Shown piece by piece: positions 45,313 through 55,128 of a stretch of 64,000 nucleotides of DNA. The translations under genes and the position numbers were made by a program. The notes under the pieces are model-generated. The model was not told the DNA's origin. It searched no databases and saw only the letters and a program-made list of their open reading frames with translations. Each line of letters opens with the position of its first letter. Within the stretch, counting starts at the first letter, position 1. This DNA is from Pelagibacteraceae bacterium AG-333-C14 (GTDB taxonomy: Bacteria > Pseudomonadota > Alphaproteobacteria > Pelagibacterales > AG-422-B15), in assembly GCA_003282485.1 (NCBI GenBank), contig QBZD01000001.1, positions 87,514 to 151,513 on the forward strand, written 5' to 3'.

Positions 45313-45414
45313 TTTGAAATTTAATTTCCTATATATTTTTGGAAAGTTCTAAATAATTCTTCTATAAGAATGTTTGTAAACTAGTGTTTACTATAAAAAT
45401 AATCAAGTTTTTAT

Positions 45415-46242
45415 TTAACTTCTTTCAGCAATAATGCATCTAGGAATATTTGATATGTCATTTTTTATAGAAATAACATTAAAGTTATTATTTTTCAATA
45501 TCTTAACGACTCCATCCAGTTGATTTATTCCTATTTCTAAGAATAAAAACTGTTTTCTCTTCATCCATTTGTCTAAGTTTTCAATAATCCTTCTGTAAAA
45601 ATAAATTCCATTTTCATCTGCAAATAATGCTTTTGATGGTTCAAAATTCCTTACATCCTTCATAATATTATTTTTTTCTTTGAATGGGATGTATGGTGGG
45701 TTACTTATAACTATATCAAATAAACTAGTATCAAAGTTAGTAAAATCTCTTTCCAGAAATTTTAGCCTATCTTTATTTAATAAAAATTCTTTATTTTTTT
45801 CTGAAATTTTTATAGCTTCTCCGTCAATTTCTACGCCTGTTCCAAAGCTTGATAAGTACTCATTTAGTAAAGATATGATTATACAACCTGACCCCGAACC
45901 TAAGTCTAAAAAATTATAAGTTTTTGTTTGATCGGAAAAACATTCAATGACTGACTCAACTAATAATTCACTATCTGATCTTGGAATAAGAACAGACTGA
46001 TCAACGTAAAAATCATTTTTCCAAAATGATTTTACATTCGTTAAGTAGGCAATTGGCTCTGAATTTTTTCTTCTATTAATTAGTTGTTCAAAGTTTTTTA
46101 AATCCTTTTCACCTACTTTTTTGTTATTAGATAAATTTATCTCTTCATTACTCAATCCAAGCACATGGGATAAAAGTAACTTTTTCTCAGAAACTGAAAT
46201 GGAATTCCCACCTGAATATAGAATCTTATCAATTGTTGTCAC
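45415..46242 (-). CDS. prmC: peptide chain release factor N5-glutamine methyltransferase
   Basis: LDLGSGSGCIIISLL, DIVISNPPYIP; adjacent to prfA. Confidence 0.92.
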   Translation of the reverse strand: MTTIDKILYSGGNSISVSEKKLLLSHVLGLSNEEINLSNNKKVGEKDLKNFEQLINRRKNSEPIAYLTNVKSFWKNDFYVDQSVLIPRSDSELLVESVIECFSDQTKTYNFLDLGSGSGCIIISLLNEYLSSFGTGVEIDGEAIKISEKNKEFLLNKDRLKFLERDFTNFDTSLFDIVISNPPYIPFKEKNNIMKDVRNFEPSKALFADENGIYFYRRIIENLDKWMKRKQFLFLEIGINQLDGVVKILKNNNFNVISIKNDISNIPRCIIAERS

Positions 46243-46243
46243 T

Positions 46244-47293
46244 TTAACTGCTCTGATCTGCTATAATTAAATTTGAAATTACTTCCTCGAGTCCAGATGC
46301 ATTCAAAATTTGCTCTAGTTTATACAGTGTTAAATTAATTCTATGATCTGTAACTCTTCCTTGAGGAAAGTTATAAGTCCTAATTCTTTCGGATCTGTCA
46401 CCAGAGCCAATCTGGGATTTTCTCTTATCAGCAATATCGTCTTCTTGTTTTTTTCTCTCATGATCATAAAGTCTTGTTTTTAAGACAAGCATAGCTTTTG
46501 CTTTATTCTTGTGTTGTGATTTTTCATCCTGCTGTTGTACAACAATTCCTGATGGCATATGAGTAATTCTAACTGCACTATCAGTAGTATTTACATGTTG
46601 ACCTCCAGCACCACTTGAGCGAAATACATCAACTCTTATATCTTTTTCATCAATTTGAATGTCAACATCCTCAGCTTCAGGTAATACTACTACGCTGGCT
46701 GCAGAAGTATGCACTCTTCCTTGGGATTCAGTTTCAGGAACCCTTTGGACCCTATGAACACCTGATTCAAATTTCAATTTTGAATAGACGCTCTGCCCTG
46801 ATATTTTGGCTATAACTTCTTTCATGCCCCCTTTTTCAGAATCTGAGACGGACAGATAATCAACTTTCCAATTTTGATCCTCTGCATACCGCTGATACAT
46901 GCGCAATAATTCATTCGCAAATAAAGCAGCTTCATCTCCACCTGTTCCCGCTCTAATTTCAAGGATGACATCCTTTTGGTCTAATGGATCTTTAGGAATC
47001 AAAAGTTGTTTTAAGGATACTTCAGACGATTGCAGATTTAATTTTAAGTTACCAATCTCAGATTTTGCAATTTCTATCAGATCGTTATCATTTCCATCTA
47101 AAACTGCATTTAAATCTTCATGCTCTTTGAGAAGAGATAAATAAATATTTATTTGTTCTGCTAAAGGTTTAATTTCTGCATATTCTTTAGAAATCGAAAC
47201 ATATTTTTCTTTATCATTTACTGCTGTGGTTAACTCTTGTTCTAAAGAATTAAATTTATTTAATATTTTATCTAATTCGTCTCGCTTAATCAT
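46244..47293 (-). CDS. prfA: peptide chain release factor 1
   Basis: [55 protein letters not shown]. Confidence 0.95.
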   Translation of the reverse strand: MIKRDELDKILNKFNSLEQELTTAVNDKEKYVSISKEYAEIKPLAEQINIYLSLLKEHEDLNAVLDGNDNDLIEIAKSEIGNLKLNLQSSEVSLKQLLIPKDPLDQKDVILEIRAGTGGDEAALFANELLRMYQRYAEDQNWKVDYLSVSDSEKGGMKEVIAKISGQSVYSKLKFESGVHRVQRVPETESQGRVHTSAASVVVLPEAEDVDIQIDEKDIRVDVFRSSGAGGQHVNTTDSAVRITHMPSGIVVQQQDEKSQHKNKAKAMLVLKTRLYDHERKKQEDDIADKRKSQIGSGDRSERIRTYNFPQGRVTDHRINLTLYKLEQILNASGLEEVISNLIIADQSS

Positions 47294-48377
47294 ACATTGT
47301 TCTAACTTTTTGCTCTACAAGCTCAACTACATGATCAACAATTTCAGGATTGGTGATTTTATGATCTGCTACACCTGACAAATAAATCATATTATTACCC
47401 TTTCCTCCTCCAGTAAGTCCGATGTCACTTTTGAGTGCTTCTCCGGGACCATTAACAACACAACCAATTATAGAAAGTGTGAGAGGTGTTTTTATATGAG
47501 CAAGTCTTTGTTCTAATTTTTTAACTGTTTCAATAACCGGAAAAGCCTGTCTAGCACAAGAAGGGCAAGAGATAATTTTAATTCCTCTTGAACCTAAATC
47601 TAAGCTTTTTAATATTTCATAACCAACTTTGATTTCTTCTACTGGATCGGCAGTAAGTGATACTCTTATCGTATCTCCTATGCCCTTTGATAAAAGAGTG
47701 CCAATGCTTATTGAGGATTTAATTGACCCAGATAAGTATGTACCTGCCTCTGTTAAACCAACATGAAATGGATAATCACATAATTGAGCAAGCTTTTCAT
47801 ATGACTCAATTGTTATAAATACATCTGATGCTTTAACACTAATCTTAAAATTTTCAAAATTATTATCTTCCAACAACTTTATATTTTCTAACGCACTTTC
47901 AACCAACGCATCCGAACATGGCTCTTTATATTTAGTTAGTATTTTTTCATCAATTGATCCTGCATTAACTCCAACTCTCATACTGATATTGTTTTGCTTT
48001 GCAGCTTCGATCACTTCGATGATTTTTTCTTTCCCAATGTTTCCAGGATTAACTCTTAAACAGGCTGCACCAGCTTCTGCCGCTTCTATGGCACGTTTAT
48101 AATGAAAGTGTATATCAGCTACAATTGGAACACTTGATTGATTTACTACCTCTTTAAGAGATTCAGTAGATTCTTTATCTGGACATGAAACTCTGACAAT
48201 GTCAGCACCCTCTTCAACTAACGAATTGATTTGAGAGACTGTAGCGTCAATATCTGAAGTTAAAGTATTGGTCATTGATTGAACAGTGATTTTGGCATCA
48301 CCACCAACTTTTACATTACCAACATTAATCATTTTAGTCTTACGTCTGACTATAGTATGTTTAAATTCTTCACTCAC
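47286..48377 (-). CDS. ispG: 4-hydroxy-3-methylbut-2-enyl diphosphate synthase (flavodoxin)
   Basis: [56 protein letters not shown]. Confidence 0.95.
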   Translation of the reverse strand: MSEEFKHTIVRRKTKMINVGNVKVGGDAKITVQSMTNTLTSDIDATVSQINSLVEEGADIVRVSCPDKESTESLKEVVNQSSVPIVADIHFHYKRAIEAAEAGAACLRVNPGNIGKEKIIEVIEAAKQNNISMRVGVNAGSIDEKILTKYKEPCSDALVESALENIKLLEDNNFENFKISVKASDVFITIESYEKLAQLCDYPFHVGLTEAGTYLSGSIKSSISIGTLLSKGIGDTIRVSLTADPVEEIKVGYEILKSLDLGSRGIKIISCPSCARQAFPVIETVKKLEQRLAHIKTPLTLSIIGCVVNGPGEALKSDIGLTGGGKGNNMIYLSGVADHKITNPEIVDHVVELVEQKVRTMYD

Positions 48378-48408
48378 GATGAAACCTTATTAACAACTTT
48401 AAATTATA

Positions 48409-49626
48409 TTATATTTTATCTAGATTAAATACACTGTGCAGCGCATTTACAGCTGCCTCTGTTTTATTTCTATCAATTAGGACGCTAATTTTAATTTCAG
48501 AAGTAGATATAACCTCAATATTAATATTATTATTAGAAAGGCACTCAAACATTTTTGCTGCTATTCCTGGCTGATTTCTCATGCCTGAACCAATTATTGA
48601 AACTTTTGACAAATTTTGCTCATCCAGTACTTTTGAAAAAACTATTCTTTTTTTAAGTTCCCCAAGTACGCCAAGTGACTTCTTTAAATCAATCATCGGG
48701 ACTGTGAACGTTATATTAGTCATTTTTCTCTCAATAAAATTATTTTGAACAATCATATCAACATTTACTGATGAACTAGCCAATTCTTTGAATATTTCTG
48801 CTGCAACTCCAGGCTTATCCTCAACATCAATAATAGTTATTTTTGCCTCATCTTTAGAGTAAGCAACACCTGTAACTGCACGAGTTTCATTCGATGCATC
48901 ATTTGAAATTTGTGTACCTTCATCAGAAGGATTAAATGTTGATCTTACATTAACATTCACATCATGATTCATTGCAGACTCTACAGATGTAGTCTGAAGG
49001 ACTTTAGCGCCTTGAGAGGCCATTTCGATCATTTCTTCATAAGAAATTTTATCAAGCCTTCTTACTTTGTCTGTCATTTTAGGATCAGAAGTATAAACAC
49101 CATCAACATCAGTATAGATATCACACCTTTCCGCACCAACTGCTGCAGCTAAAAAGACCGCTGTATTGTCTGATCCACCTCGGCCGATAGTTGTTATTCT
49201 TCCTTCTGAAGATATGCCTTGAAAACCCGCGACTACTGCAACTTTTTTTTCTTTAAAATTGTTGACAATGTCATTTGGAACTATCTTATCAATAAAGGCA
49301 TTTCGATGTTGGCCTCTAGTAATTATAGGTATTTGCCATCCTAGCCAGGACCTTGCTGGTACGTTAAGTTTCTTGAGAGCCAATGACATAAGGCCAGCTG
49401 TAATTTGTTCCCCAGATGAAACCACAAGGTCATATTCACTATCATCATTAAAATTGATACTGTTGACATGATCGATTAAACTATTTGTGGTTCCAGACAT
49501 CGCTGATACGACTACGATAATGTTATTGCTTTTATCATATTCAGATTTAACAATTTTTGCGGCAGACTCTATTAATTTTGTTGTAGCAACAGAGGTACCG
49601 CCAAATTTTAAAACAAGTGTGGACAT
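48409..49626 (-). CDS. lysC: aspartate kinase
   Basis: LVLKFGGTSVA, TIGRGGSDNTAVFLAAA, two ACT-like C-terminal repeats. Confidence 0.95.
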   Translation of the reverse strand: MSTLVLKFGGTSVATTKLIESAAKIVKSEYDKSNNIIVVVSAMSGTTNSLIDHVNSINFNDDSEYDLVVSSGEQITAGLMSLALKKLNVPARSWLGWQIPIITRGQHRNAFIDKIVPNDIVNNFKEKKVAVVAGFQGISSEGRITTIGRGGSDNTAVFLAAAVGAERCDIYTDVDGVYTSDPKMTDKVRRLDKISYEEMIEMASQGAKVLQTTSVESAMNHDVNVNVRSTFNPSDEGTQISNDASNETRAVTGVAYSKDEAKITIIDVEDKPGVAAEIFKELASSSVNVDMIVQNNFIERKMTNITFTVPMIDLKKSLGVLGELKKRIVFSKVLDEQNLSKVSIIGSGMRNQPGIAAKMFECLSNNNINIEVISTSEIKISVLIDRNKTEAAVNALHSVFNLDKI

Positions 49627-49731
49627 TTTCTATATCGTAACTAAATACTTTATCGTGATATTTTAAAGAATTAAAAATAAGAAGTACTGTATAACCTCAG
49701 TTAAATCAAGTACTACTTAAGACATTGTATT

Positions 49732-50463
49732 ATGGATATAAATTCAATTGATAAGGCTGAAATTGAGAAATTCAGAAGTCTCTCAAAAGAGTGGTGGAAG
49801 CACGAAGGTAAATTCAAAACGTTACACAAATTTAACCCTGTCCGTCTCTCTTACATAATTCAAACTATAAAGGATCAATTTTCTATAAACTCGAAAAACA
49901 ACAAACCACTTAAAGGTTTATCAATTTTGGATATAGGTTGTGGTGGTGGATTAATGTGCGAACCATTAGCCAGACTGGGTGCCAAAGTTACTGGAATAGA
50001 CGCATTAGAAAAAAACTGTCTTACAGCAAAAATTCACGCTGAAGAGAATGGATTAGACATTAACTATATTATGAGTACCGTTGAAGAGCTACCCAAAAAT
50101 AATCAATATGATGTAATATTAAATTTAGAAGTTATTGAACATGTCAATAATCCGAAAGAGTTTATTAATCAAAGTTGCAATCTGGTAAACAATAATGGAT
50201 TGATGTTTATTGCAACGATTAATAAAACATTATTTTCTCTGGTTTTCGCTAAATTTACAGCTGAATATATATTAGGATTTCTTCCGAAGGGCACTCATAA
50301 TTGGAATAAGTTCTTAACACCCGAAGAAATTTATACTTTCCTTATTCAAAACAAATTTGATGTTATTGGAAGTGCGGGAGTTAATTATAATCCTTTAGGC
50401 GATACATGGTACAAGTCTCAAAATATGAACGCTAATTATATGGTAGCTGGTAAAAAAATTTAA
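49732..50463 (+). CDS. ubiG: ubiquinone biosynthesis O-methyltransferase
   Basis: FRSLSKEWWKHEGKFKTLHKFNPVRL, ILDIGCGGGLMCEPLARLGAKVTGID, GTHNWNKFLTPEEI. Confidence 0.94.
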   Translation: MDINSIDKAEIEKFRSLSKEWWKHEGKFKTLHKFNPVRLSYIIQTIKDQFSINSKNNKPLKGLSILDIGCGGGLMCEPLARLGAKVTGIDALEKNCLTAKIHAEENGLDINYIMSTVEELPKNNQYDVILNLEVIEHVNNPKEFINQSCNLVNNNGLMFIATINKTLFSLVFAKFTAEYILGFLPKGTHNWNKFLTPEEIYTFLIQNKFDVIGSAGVNYNPLGDTWYKSQNMNANYMVAGKKI

Positions 50464-50876
50464 TTCTCCTCTTCAACCCAAGGTATTGATGCGACTTCAA
50501 TACCCTCTTCAATTAGCTCTACAACATCTTCTTTAGAAGCCTTGCCGTAAATAGGTTTTTTGTCTTTCTTGCCATAGTATATTTTCCTTGCTTCATAAGC
50601 AAAGTTATTACCTACATAATCGCAATTTTTTTCAATGAATTTTTTTACATCCTTAATTTTATTTTTTAGTTCTCGAAGAACCTTTTCTGACGATTTATCC
50701 TTACCCTTATTTACAGATACATTCGGCATAGAAAGTGTTTTTTCTATATTAGAGGAATTACAAATTACACACTCGACTAATTTTTTTTTAATCTGAGTAT
50801 CACAGGATTTAGAGCTAGAAAACCACCCTTCAAATTCAGAAGAACAATCTTTGCACATTAAATTAAATACGATCAT
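50460..50876 (-). CDS. DUF1178 family protein
   Basis: MIVFNLMCKDCSSEFEGWFSSSKSCDTQ ... VGNNFAYEARKIYYG. Confidence 0.85.
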   Translation of the reverse strand: MIVFNLMCKDCSSEFEGWFSSSKSCDTQIKKKLVECVICNSSNIEKTLSMPNVSVNKGKDKSSEKVLRELKNKIKDVKKFIEKNCDYVGNNFAYEARKIYYGKKDKKPIYGKASKEDVVELIEEGIEVASIPWVEEEN

Positions 50877-50889
50877 ACTAAATATATTG

Positions 50890-51717
50890 TTATGAAATAG
50901 TTCTTTTCAATAGTTTTGATTGGTAACTTGGCATATTTTTTCTAATATTATCAACTTCATCCATATTAATTTTATAGGTAATTATTCCAGTTCCACTCAT
51001 TTTTTCTTTTAAGATTTTGCCATATGGCGAGACTATGAGGCTATGACCATATGTTTTTCTTTTAGGAGTATTTTGACCACATTGAGCAGGTGCGAATACA
51101 TAACATCCACTTTCAATAGCTCGTGCTTTTAATAATGTGTGCCAGTGAGCTTTTCCAGTAGTAACTGTGAATGCGGAAGGAATTGAAATTATTTTAGCAC
51201 CTCCAGCAACTTGACTTCTAAACAATTCTGGAAACCTCATATCATAGCAAATTGAGAGTCCCACTTTCCCCCACGGTGTCTGACCTATCTTTACTTTTTT
51301 CCCAGCAGTAAAAATAGAAGACTCCTTATAAAATTCTTTAGAGGAGATGATGGCATCGAACATATGAATCTTGTCATATTTTGAAATTATTACACCTTTA
51401 TTACTGATTAAGTAAGATCGATTGAAAAGTCTCTCATTTTTATCTTTCACAATAATAGACCCTAAAACAACCCAAACAGAATTGTTCTTTGCAAATTCTT
51501 TTATTTTTTTCAAAAATGGATCATTTTTTTCAGAGTAAGTTTCTTTCAGTAAATGCTTTTGATTTAAAGAAACGATATTAGTGATTTCTGGTGTTAAAAT
51601 TAAATTTGCATCAAGCTTTACAGCTCTTGTTAAATATTTGAGTGTTTGATCTAGATTTTTTTTTACTGATTGACCTGAATTTAATTGGACGCAGGCTACT
51701 TTAAATATGTTACCCAT
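50890..51717 (-). CDS. carbon-nitrogen hydrolase (nitrilase superfamily)
   Basis: LILTPEITN, GKVGLSICYDMRFPELFR, ARAIESGCYVFAPAQ. Confidence 0.9.
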   Translation of the reverse strand: MGNIFKVACVQLNSGQSVKKNLDQTLKYLTRAVKLDANLILTPEITNIVSLNQKHLLKETYSEKNDPFLKKIKEFAKNNSVWVVLGSIIVKDKNERLFNRSYLISNKGVIISKYDKIHMFDAIISSKEFYKESSIFTAGKKVKIGQTPWGKVGLSICYDMRFPELFRSQVAGGAKIISIPSAFTVTTGKAHWHTLLKARAIESGCYVFAPAQCGQNTPKRKTYGHSLIVSPYGKILKEKMSGTGIITYKINMDEVDNIRKNMPSYQSKLLKRTIS

Positions 51718-51970
51718 CTAAAATACTGTCAAGCTTGCCACTTACGTCAAGTTTTTTTAATTCTTCAAATCCACCGATATGCAGGTTCTTAAAAAAAATT
51801 TGTGGAACAGTTCTTTTTCCATTAGCTCTCTCTAACATAATGTCTCTTTGGGAGGGGTCGTCTTGAATGTTAATTTCCTGATACTTTATTTGTTTTTGAT
51901 CAAGGAGTTTTTTTGCTAAGTCACAATATCCACAATTGTACGATGAATAAATAATTATTTGGTCACTCAT
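51710..51970 (-). CDS. grxC: glutaredoxin 3
   Basis: YSSYNCGYCDLAKKLL active site; GKRTVPQIFFKNLHIGGFEEL. Confidence 0.93.
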   Translation of the reverse strand: MSDQIIIYSSYNCGYCDLAKKLLDQKQIKYQEINIQDDPSQRDIMLERANGKRTVPQIFFKNLHIGGFEELKKLDVSGKLDSILDG

Positions 51971-51975
51971 AAAAA

Positions 51976-53079
51976 TTAGATCCTATCATCAAAATAATTT
52001 ATGATTTCAGAAATATTTTCTAATACTTTATCATCTTCAACATAAGTTTCACCTAATCTAACAACTATCATATCCTTAGATGGGATGATCAATATGTACT
52101 GTCCCCCAAATCCAGCGGCATAGTAAGTATCCTTTGGAAGTCCCCGTGTAAATGCTGGATAAGGCATCCAAAATTGATTACTATACAACTGGTAGGAGTT
52201 TTTAGCTGGAGTTCTTGTATCATCAATCCATTCTTTTGACACAATTCTCTCACCATCCCATACTCCATCTCTTAAATATAAATATCCAAATCTTGCATAA
52301 TCTCGTGCGTTTGCAAATATCGAGCTACCACCAATGAAAGTTCCAGAGTTATCAAATTCGAAGATAGAATTTTTTATACCTATTTTTTCAACAAGATTAC
52401 CTTTGATGAAATCCAAATAGTCAATTCCTTGAACTTCAAGCCTTGTCTTTATTATTTGGCTAAGAATATTAGTTTCTCCCGTCGAGTAATTGTATTTCAT
52501 GCCTGGTAATAGAGTTTTAAGTTTCATAGATGATGCAAACCCAGCTTGATCAAATCGTCCCTGCCCAAATAACATTTCTAATGTATCTGACCTTCCACCT
52601 AAATCATACTCCTCAACATAGTCCAGCCCTGACTGCATATTAAGCATATGTCCTATAGAAATATGTTTTCTATTGTCATCCCAACTTGGTAGGAGATTTG
52701 TTTCATCTTTTGATAAAATTATTCCCCTATCAATCATCATTCCAGTCAATAAGCCAATATAGCTTTTTGCCATTGAATAGGAGACAAGCTTAGTATCTTT
52801 TGTAATAGGAGAATTGTAATTCTCATAAACAATACTTCCATCTTGAATAATTAAAAGCGCATTCGTGCGACCCAATTCATCATGAGAATTATCAGAAAAA
52901 GTATAATTAATAATCGCACTAAACCCTTCGTCGTCAATTTCTTTTAAATTTTCTGGCCATGTATTTGTTGGCCATTCGACTGCGTCATTATGTGGTAACT
53001 GATTAATAATAGCTAATGATGGATTGACCCAAATAAAAATAAAGGATAAATACGTAATAAATTTAATAATTTTATGCAT
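51976..53079 (-). CDS. exported serine hydrolase (beta-lactamase/6-aminohexanoate hydrolase-like)
   Basis: signal peptide; SYSMAKSYIGLLTGMM (SxxK), NYSTGETN (YxN-like), LYLRDGVWDGERIV. Confidence 0.85.
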   Translation of the reverse strand: MHKIIKFITYLSFIFIWVNPSLAIINQLPHNDAVEWPTNTWPENLKEIDDEGFSAIINYTFSDNSHDELGRTNALLIIQDGSIVYENYNSPITKDTKLVSYSMAKSYIGLLTGMMIDRGIILSKDETNLLPSWDDNRKHISIGHMLNMQSGLDYVEEYDLGGRSDTLEMLFGQGRFDQAGFASSMKLKTLLPGMKYNYSTGETNILSQIIKTRLEVQGIDYLDFIKGNLVEKIGIKNSIFEFDNSGTFIGGSSIFANARDYARFGYLYLRDGVWDGERIVSKEWIDDTRTPAKNSYQLYSNQFWMPYPAFTRGLPKDTYYAAGFGGQYILIIPSKDMIVVRLGETYVEDDKVLENISEIINYFDDRI

Positions 53080-53418
53080 AAGGTGTCACGGAATATTTAT
53101 AACACATTAATAATATTTACATCATTTTTTTTTATAAATATTAGTACAGCCAAGTCTGATGAAACTCTCATTGGTTTAAATGCTTCAGCAAAACACTATT
53201 GTGTTTGTTTTTTTATATCAGAGATGAAAAGTGATTATTGCGATGAAGCATATGATCGTGTCATAACTGCATCAGTTTCAGACGATGAATTGTACAGTCA
53301 AATTAAACTATTGGGTTACAATAAAGATGAGGTGGGGAAAGAAATTTCAATTGAATATGGAGAGTATAATATAGTTTCTGTTTTCACTGAGGAAACTGGT
53401 TGTTATTTTAAAAAATAA
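53074..53418 (+). CDS. small exported hypothetical protein
   Basis: 114 aa; hydrophobic signal-like N-terminus NTLIIFTSFFFINISTAKS; no family recognised. Confidence 0.5.
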   Translation: MHKVSRNIYNTLIIFTSFFFINISTAKSDETLIGLNASAKHYCVCFFISEMKSDYCDEAYDRVITASVSDDELYSQIKLLGYNKDEVGKEISIEYGEYNIVSVFTEETGCYFKK

Positions 53419-53795
53419 TTAATAACTTTGGTATTCGCAGGTAATAATTTTATTTTTTTTATCTCTTTAATTGAAACCCATCTTAATGTTTCATTATCTT
53501 TATTTTCAATTTGACCTGACCAGTGTTTAACCTCAAATGTATACATCATTAACAAGAAAGCTCGATACTGATGCCTAGTAAAAATATAATTCTTTAACTT
53601 ATTTTTAGCGATATCAATTCCTAATTCCTCTTTCAATTCTCTTATTAAGGCTTCAAAATAATCTTCGAAATTAGATAATTTTCCTCCAGGAAACTCCCAA
53701 CAATTTCTGAATGTTTTTTTATTTTTTCGACTCATGATTAGAATTTGGTCTTTTTTATTTCTAATGACTGCTGAAGAGCAAAAAACCAGATTCAT
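53403..53795 (-). CDS. NUDIX hydrolase, MutT/8-oxo-dGTP diphosphatase-like
   Basis: Nudix box GGKLSNFEDYFEALIRELKEELGI. Confidence 0.9.
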   Translation of the reverse strand: MNLVFCSSAVIRNKKDQILIMSRKNKKTFRNCWEFPGGKLSNFEDYFEALIRELKEELGIDIAKNKLKNYIFTRHQYRAFLLMMYTFEVKHWSGQIENKDNETLRWVSIKEIKKIKLLPANTKVINYFLK

Positions 53796-55027
53796 GACTT
53801 ATATGAAGCATTTATATCTATATATTTGTGAGACAAATCACATGTTAAAATATCAGCGTGTGAATTTCCTATTGCGAGATCAATTTGTATTTTAACCTCT
53901 TTTTGTCCTAAGTACTTCTTAATGTCAGAATTATTTATTTTAGTATTAGCTTTTCCATTCATTGCTACTAAGTAGTTACCAAAGTAAATCTTTAATTTGC
54001 TTTGATTGATTTTTTCATATGTTTTGCCAATTGCCATGATTATTCTCCCCCAATTAGCATCTTCTCCATAAATCGCAGTTTTAAAAAGATTTGAATTTGC
54101 GATAGATCTTGCAATTTTCTCAGCCTGCAAAATATTCTTAGCTTTCTTCACTTTAATTTTGATTAATTTAGTTGCTCCCTCACCATCTCTAACGATTTGT
54201 TCCGATAAAGAGCTAAACACTTTATATAAAGAGATTTTCAAGCTATTTATTCTTTTATCATTTATAGAATTAATTTTGTTTTTAAGCTTAATTTTATTCG
54301 AGCTTGCAAGTATAACTGTATCATTCGTAGACTCATCGCCATCAACAGAAATTCTATTGAATGACTTGGCATTGAGTTGTTTTAATAAAGCTTGTAAAAT
54401 TTTCTGAGGAATTTCTAAATCAATAAATATAAATCCTAACATGGTTGCCATATTTGGCTCAATCATTCCGGATCCTTTGGTAATTCCCGTAATTGTTACT
54501 ACTTTATTATCAACTTTAGTCTTTGATGAAATAGCTTTTGGAAAAGTATCTGTTGTCATTATGGCTTTTGCTGCATCCATCCAATTATTGTTTTTAATTT
54601 TATTTTTTCTTATCGCATTTATTATTTTTTGTTCAGGAAATTCTTCTCCTATTACACCCGTAGATGCAAAAAATATTTTACTTTTTGAAACATTAAATAT
54701 ATTTGAAACAAGTCCACTTATCTTTATTAAAGACTGATGACCTTTCTTTCCTGTAAACGTATTTGCATTTCCAGAATTAATTATTATTGCTTGCACCTCT
54801 TTTTTTTTAAGTGCTTTTTCATTCCAGTCAAGAGTACAGGATCTCATAGAAGACTGAGTAAACACTTCAGCTATAGAACCTTTTTCTTTAAAAATAAAAA
54901 TTGCTACATCGTTTCTAGATTTATCGTAAAGATTGGCACAGTAGGTATAAAGTTCTATGCCTTGAATACTTGAAACCTTGTTTGCCTTTTTTGGTGCAAG
55001 TGGTGATTTTCTGTATTTTTGTCTCAC
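53792..55027 (-). CDS. argJ: bifunctional glutamate N-acetyltransferase/amino-acid acetyltransferase
   Basis: IINSGNANTFTG, KGSGMIEPNMATMLGFIFID autocleavage context, GEDANWGRI. Confidence 0.94.
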   Translation of the reverse strand: MRQKYRKSPLAPKKANKVSSIQGIELYTYCANLYDKSRNDVAIFIFKEKGSIAEVFTQSSMRSCTLDWNEKALKKKEVQAIIINSGNANTFTGKKGHQSLIKISGLVSNIFNVSKSKIFFASTGVIGEEFPEQKIINAIRKNKIKNNNWMDAAKAIMTTDTFPKAISSKTKVDNKVVTITGITKGSGMIEPNMATMLGFIFIDLEIPQKILQALLKQLNAKSFNRISVDGDESTNDTVILASSNKIKLKNKINSINDKRINSLKISLYKVFSSLSEQIVRDGEGATKLIKIKVKKAKNILQAEKIARSIANSNLFKTAIYGEDANWGRIIMAIGKTYEKINQSKLKIYFGNYLVAMNGKANTKINNSDIKKYLGQKEVKIQIDLAIGNSHADILTCDLSHKYIDINASYKS

Positions 55028-55128
55028 TATTATCTCTTTAATTAATAATACTAATTTTAACTTAATTGAAGTTAGTATTTAATGTATAAAAGCTTGTAAT
55101 TAAATAGAAAATAACAATATCAACTTAC

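Noticed and set aside
44327-49471. ORFs 44327-44668, 45680-45919, 46615-46815, 46899-47144, 48964-49152, 49259-49471
   Set aside because: Antisense to M23 peptidase, prmC, prfA and lysC; no recognisable domains.
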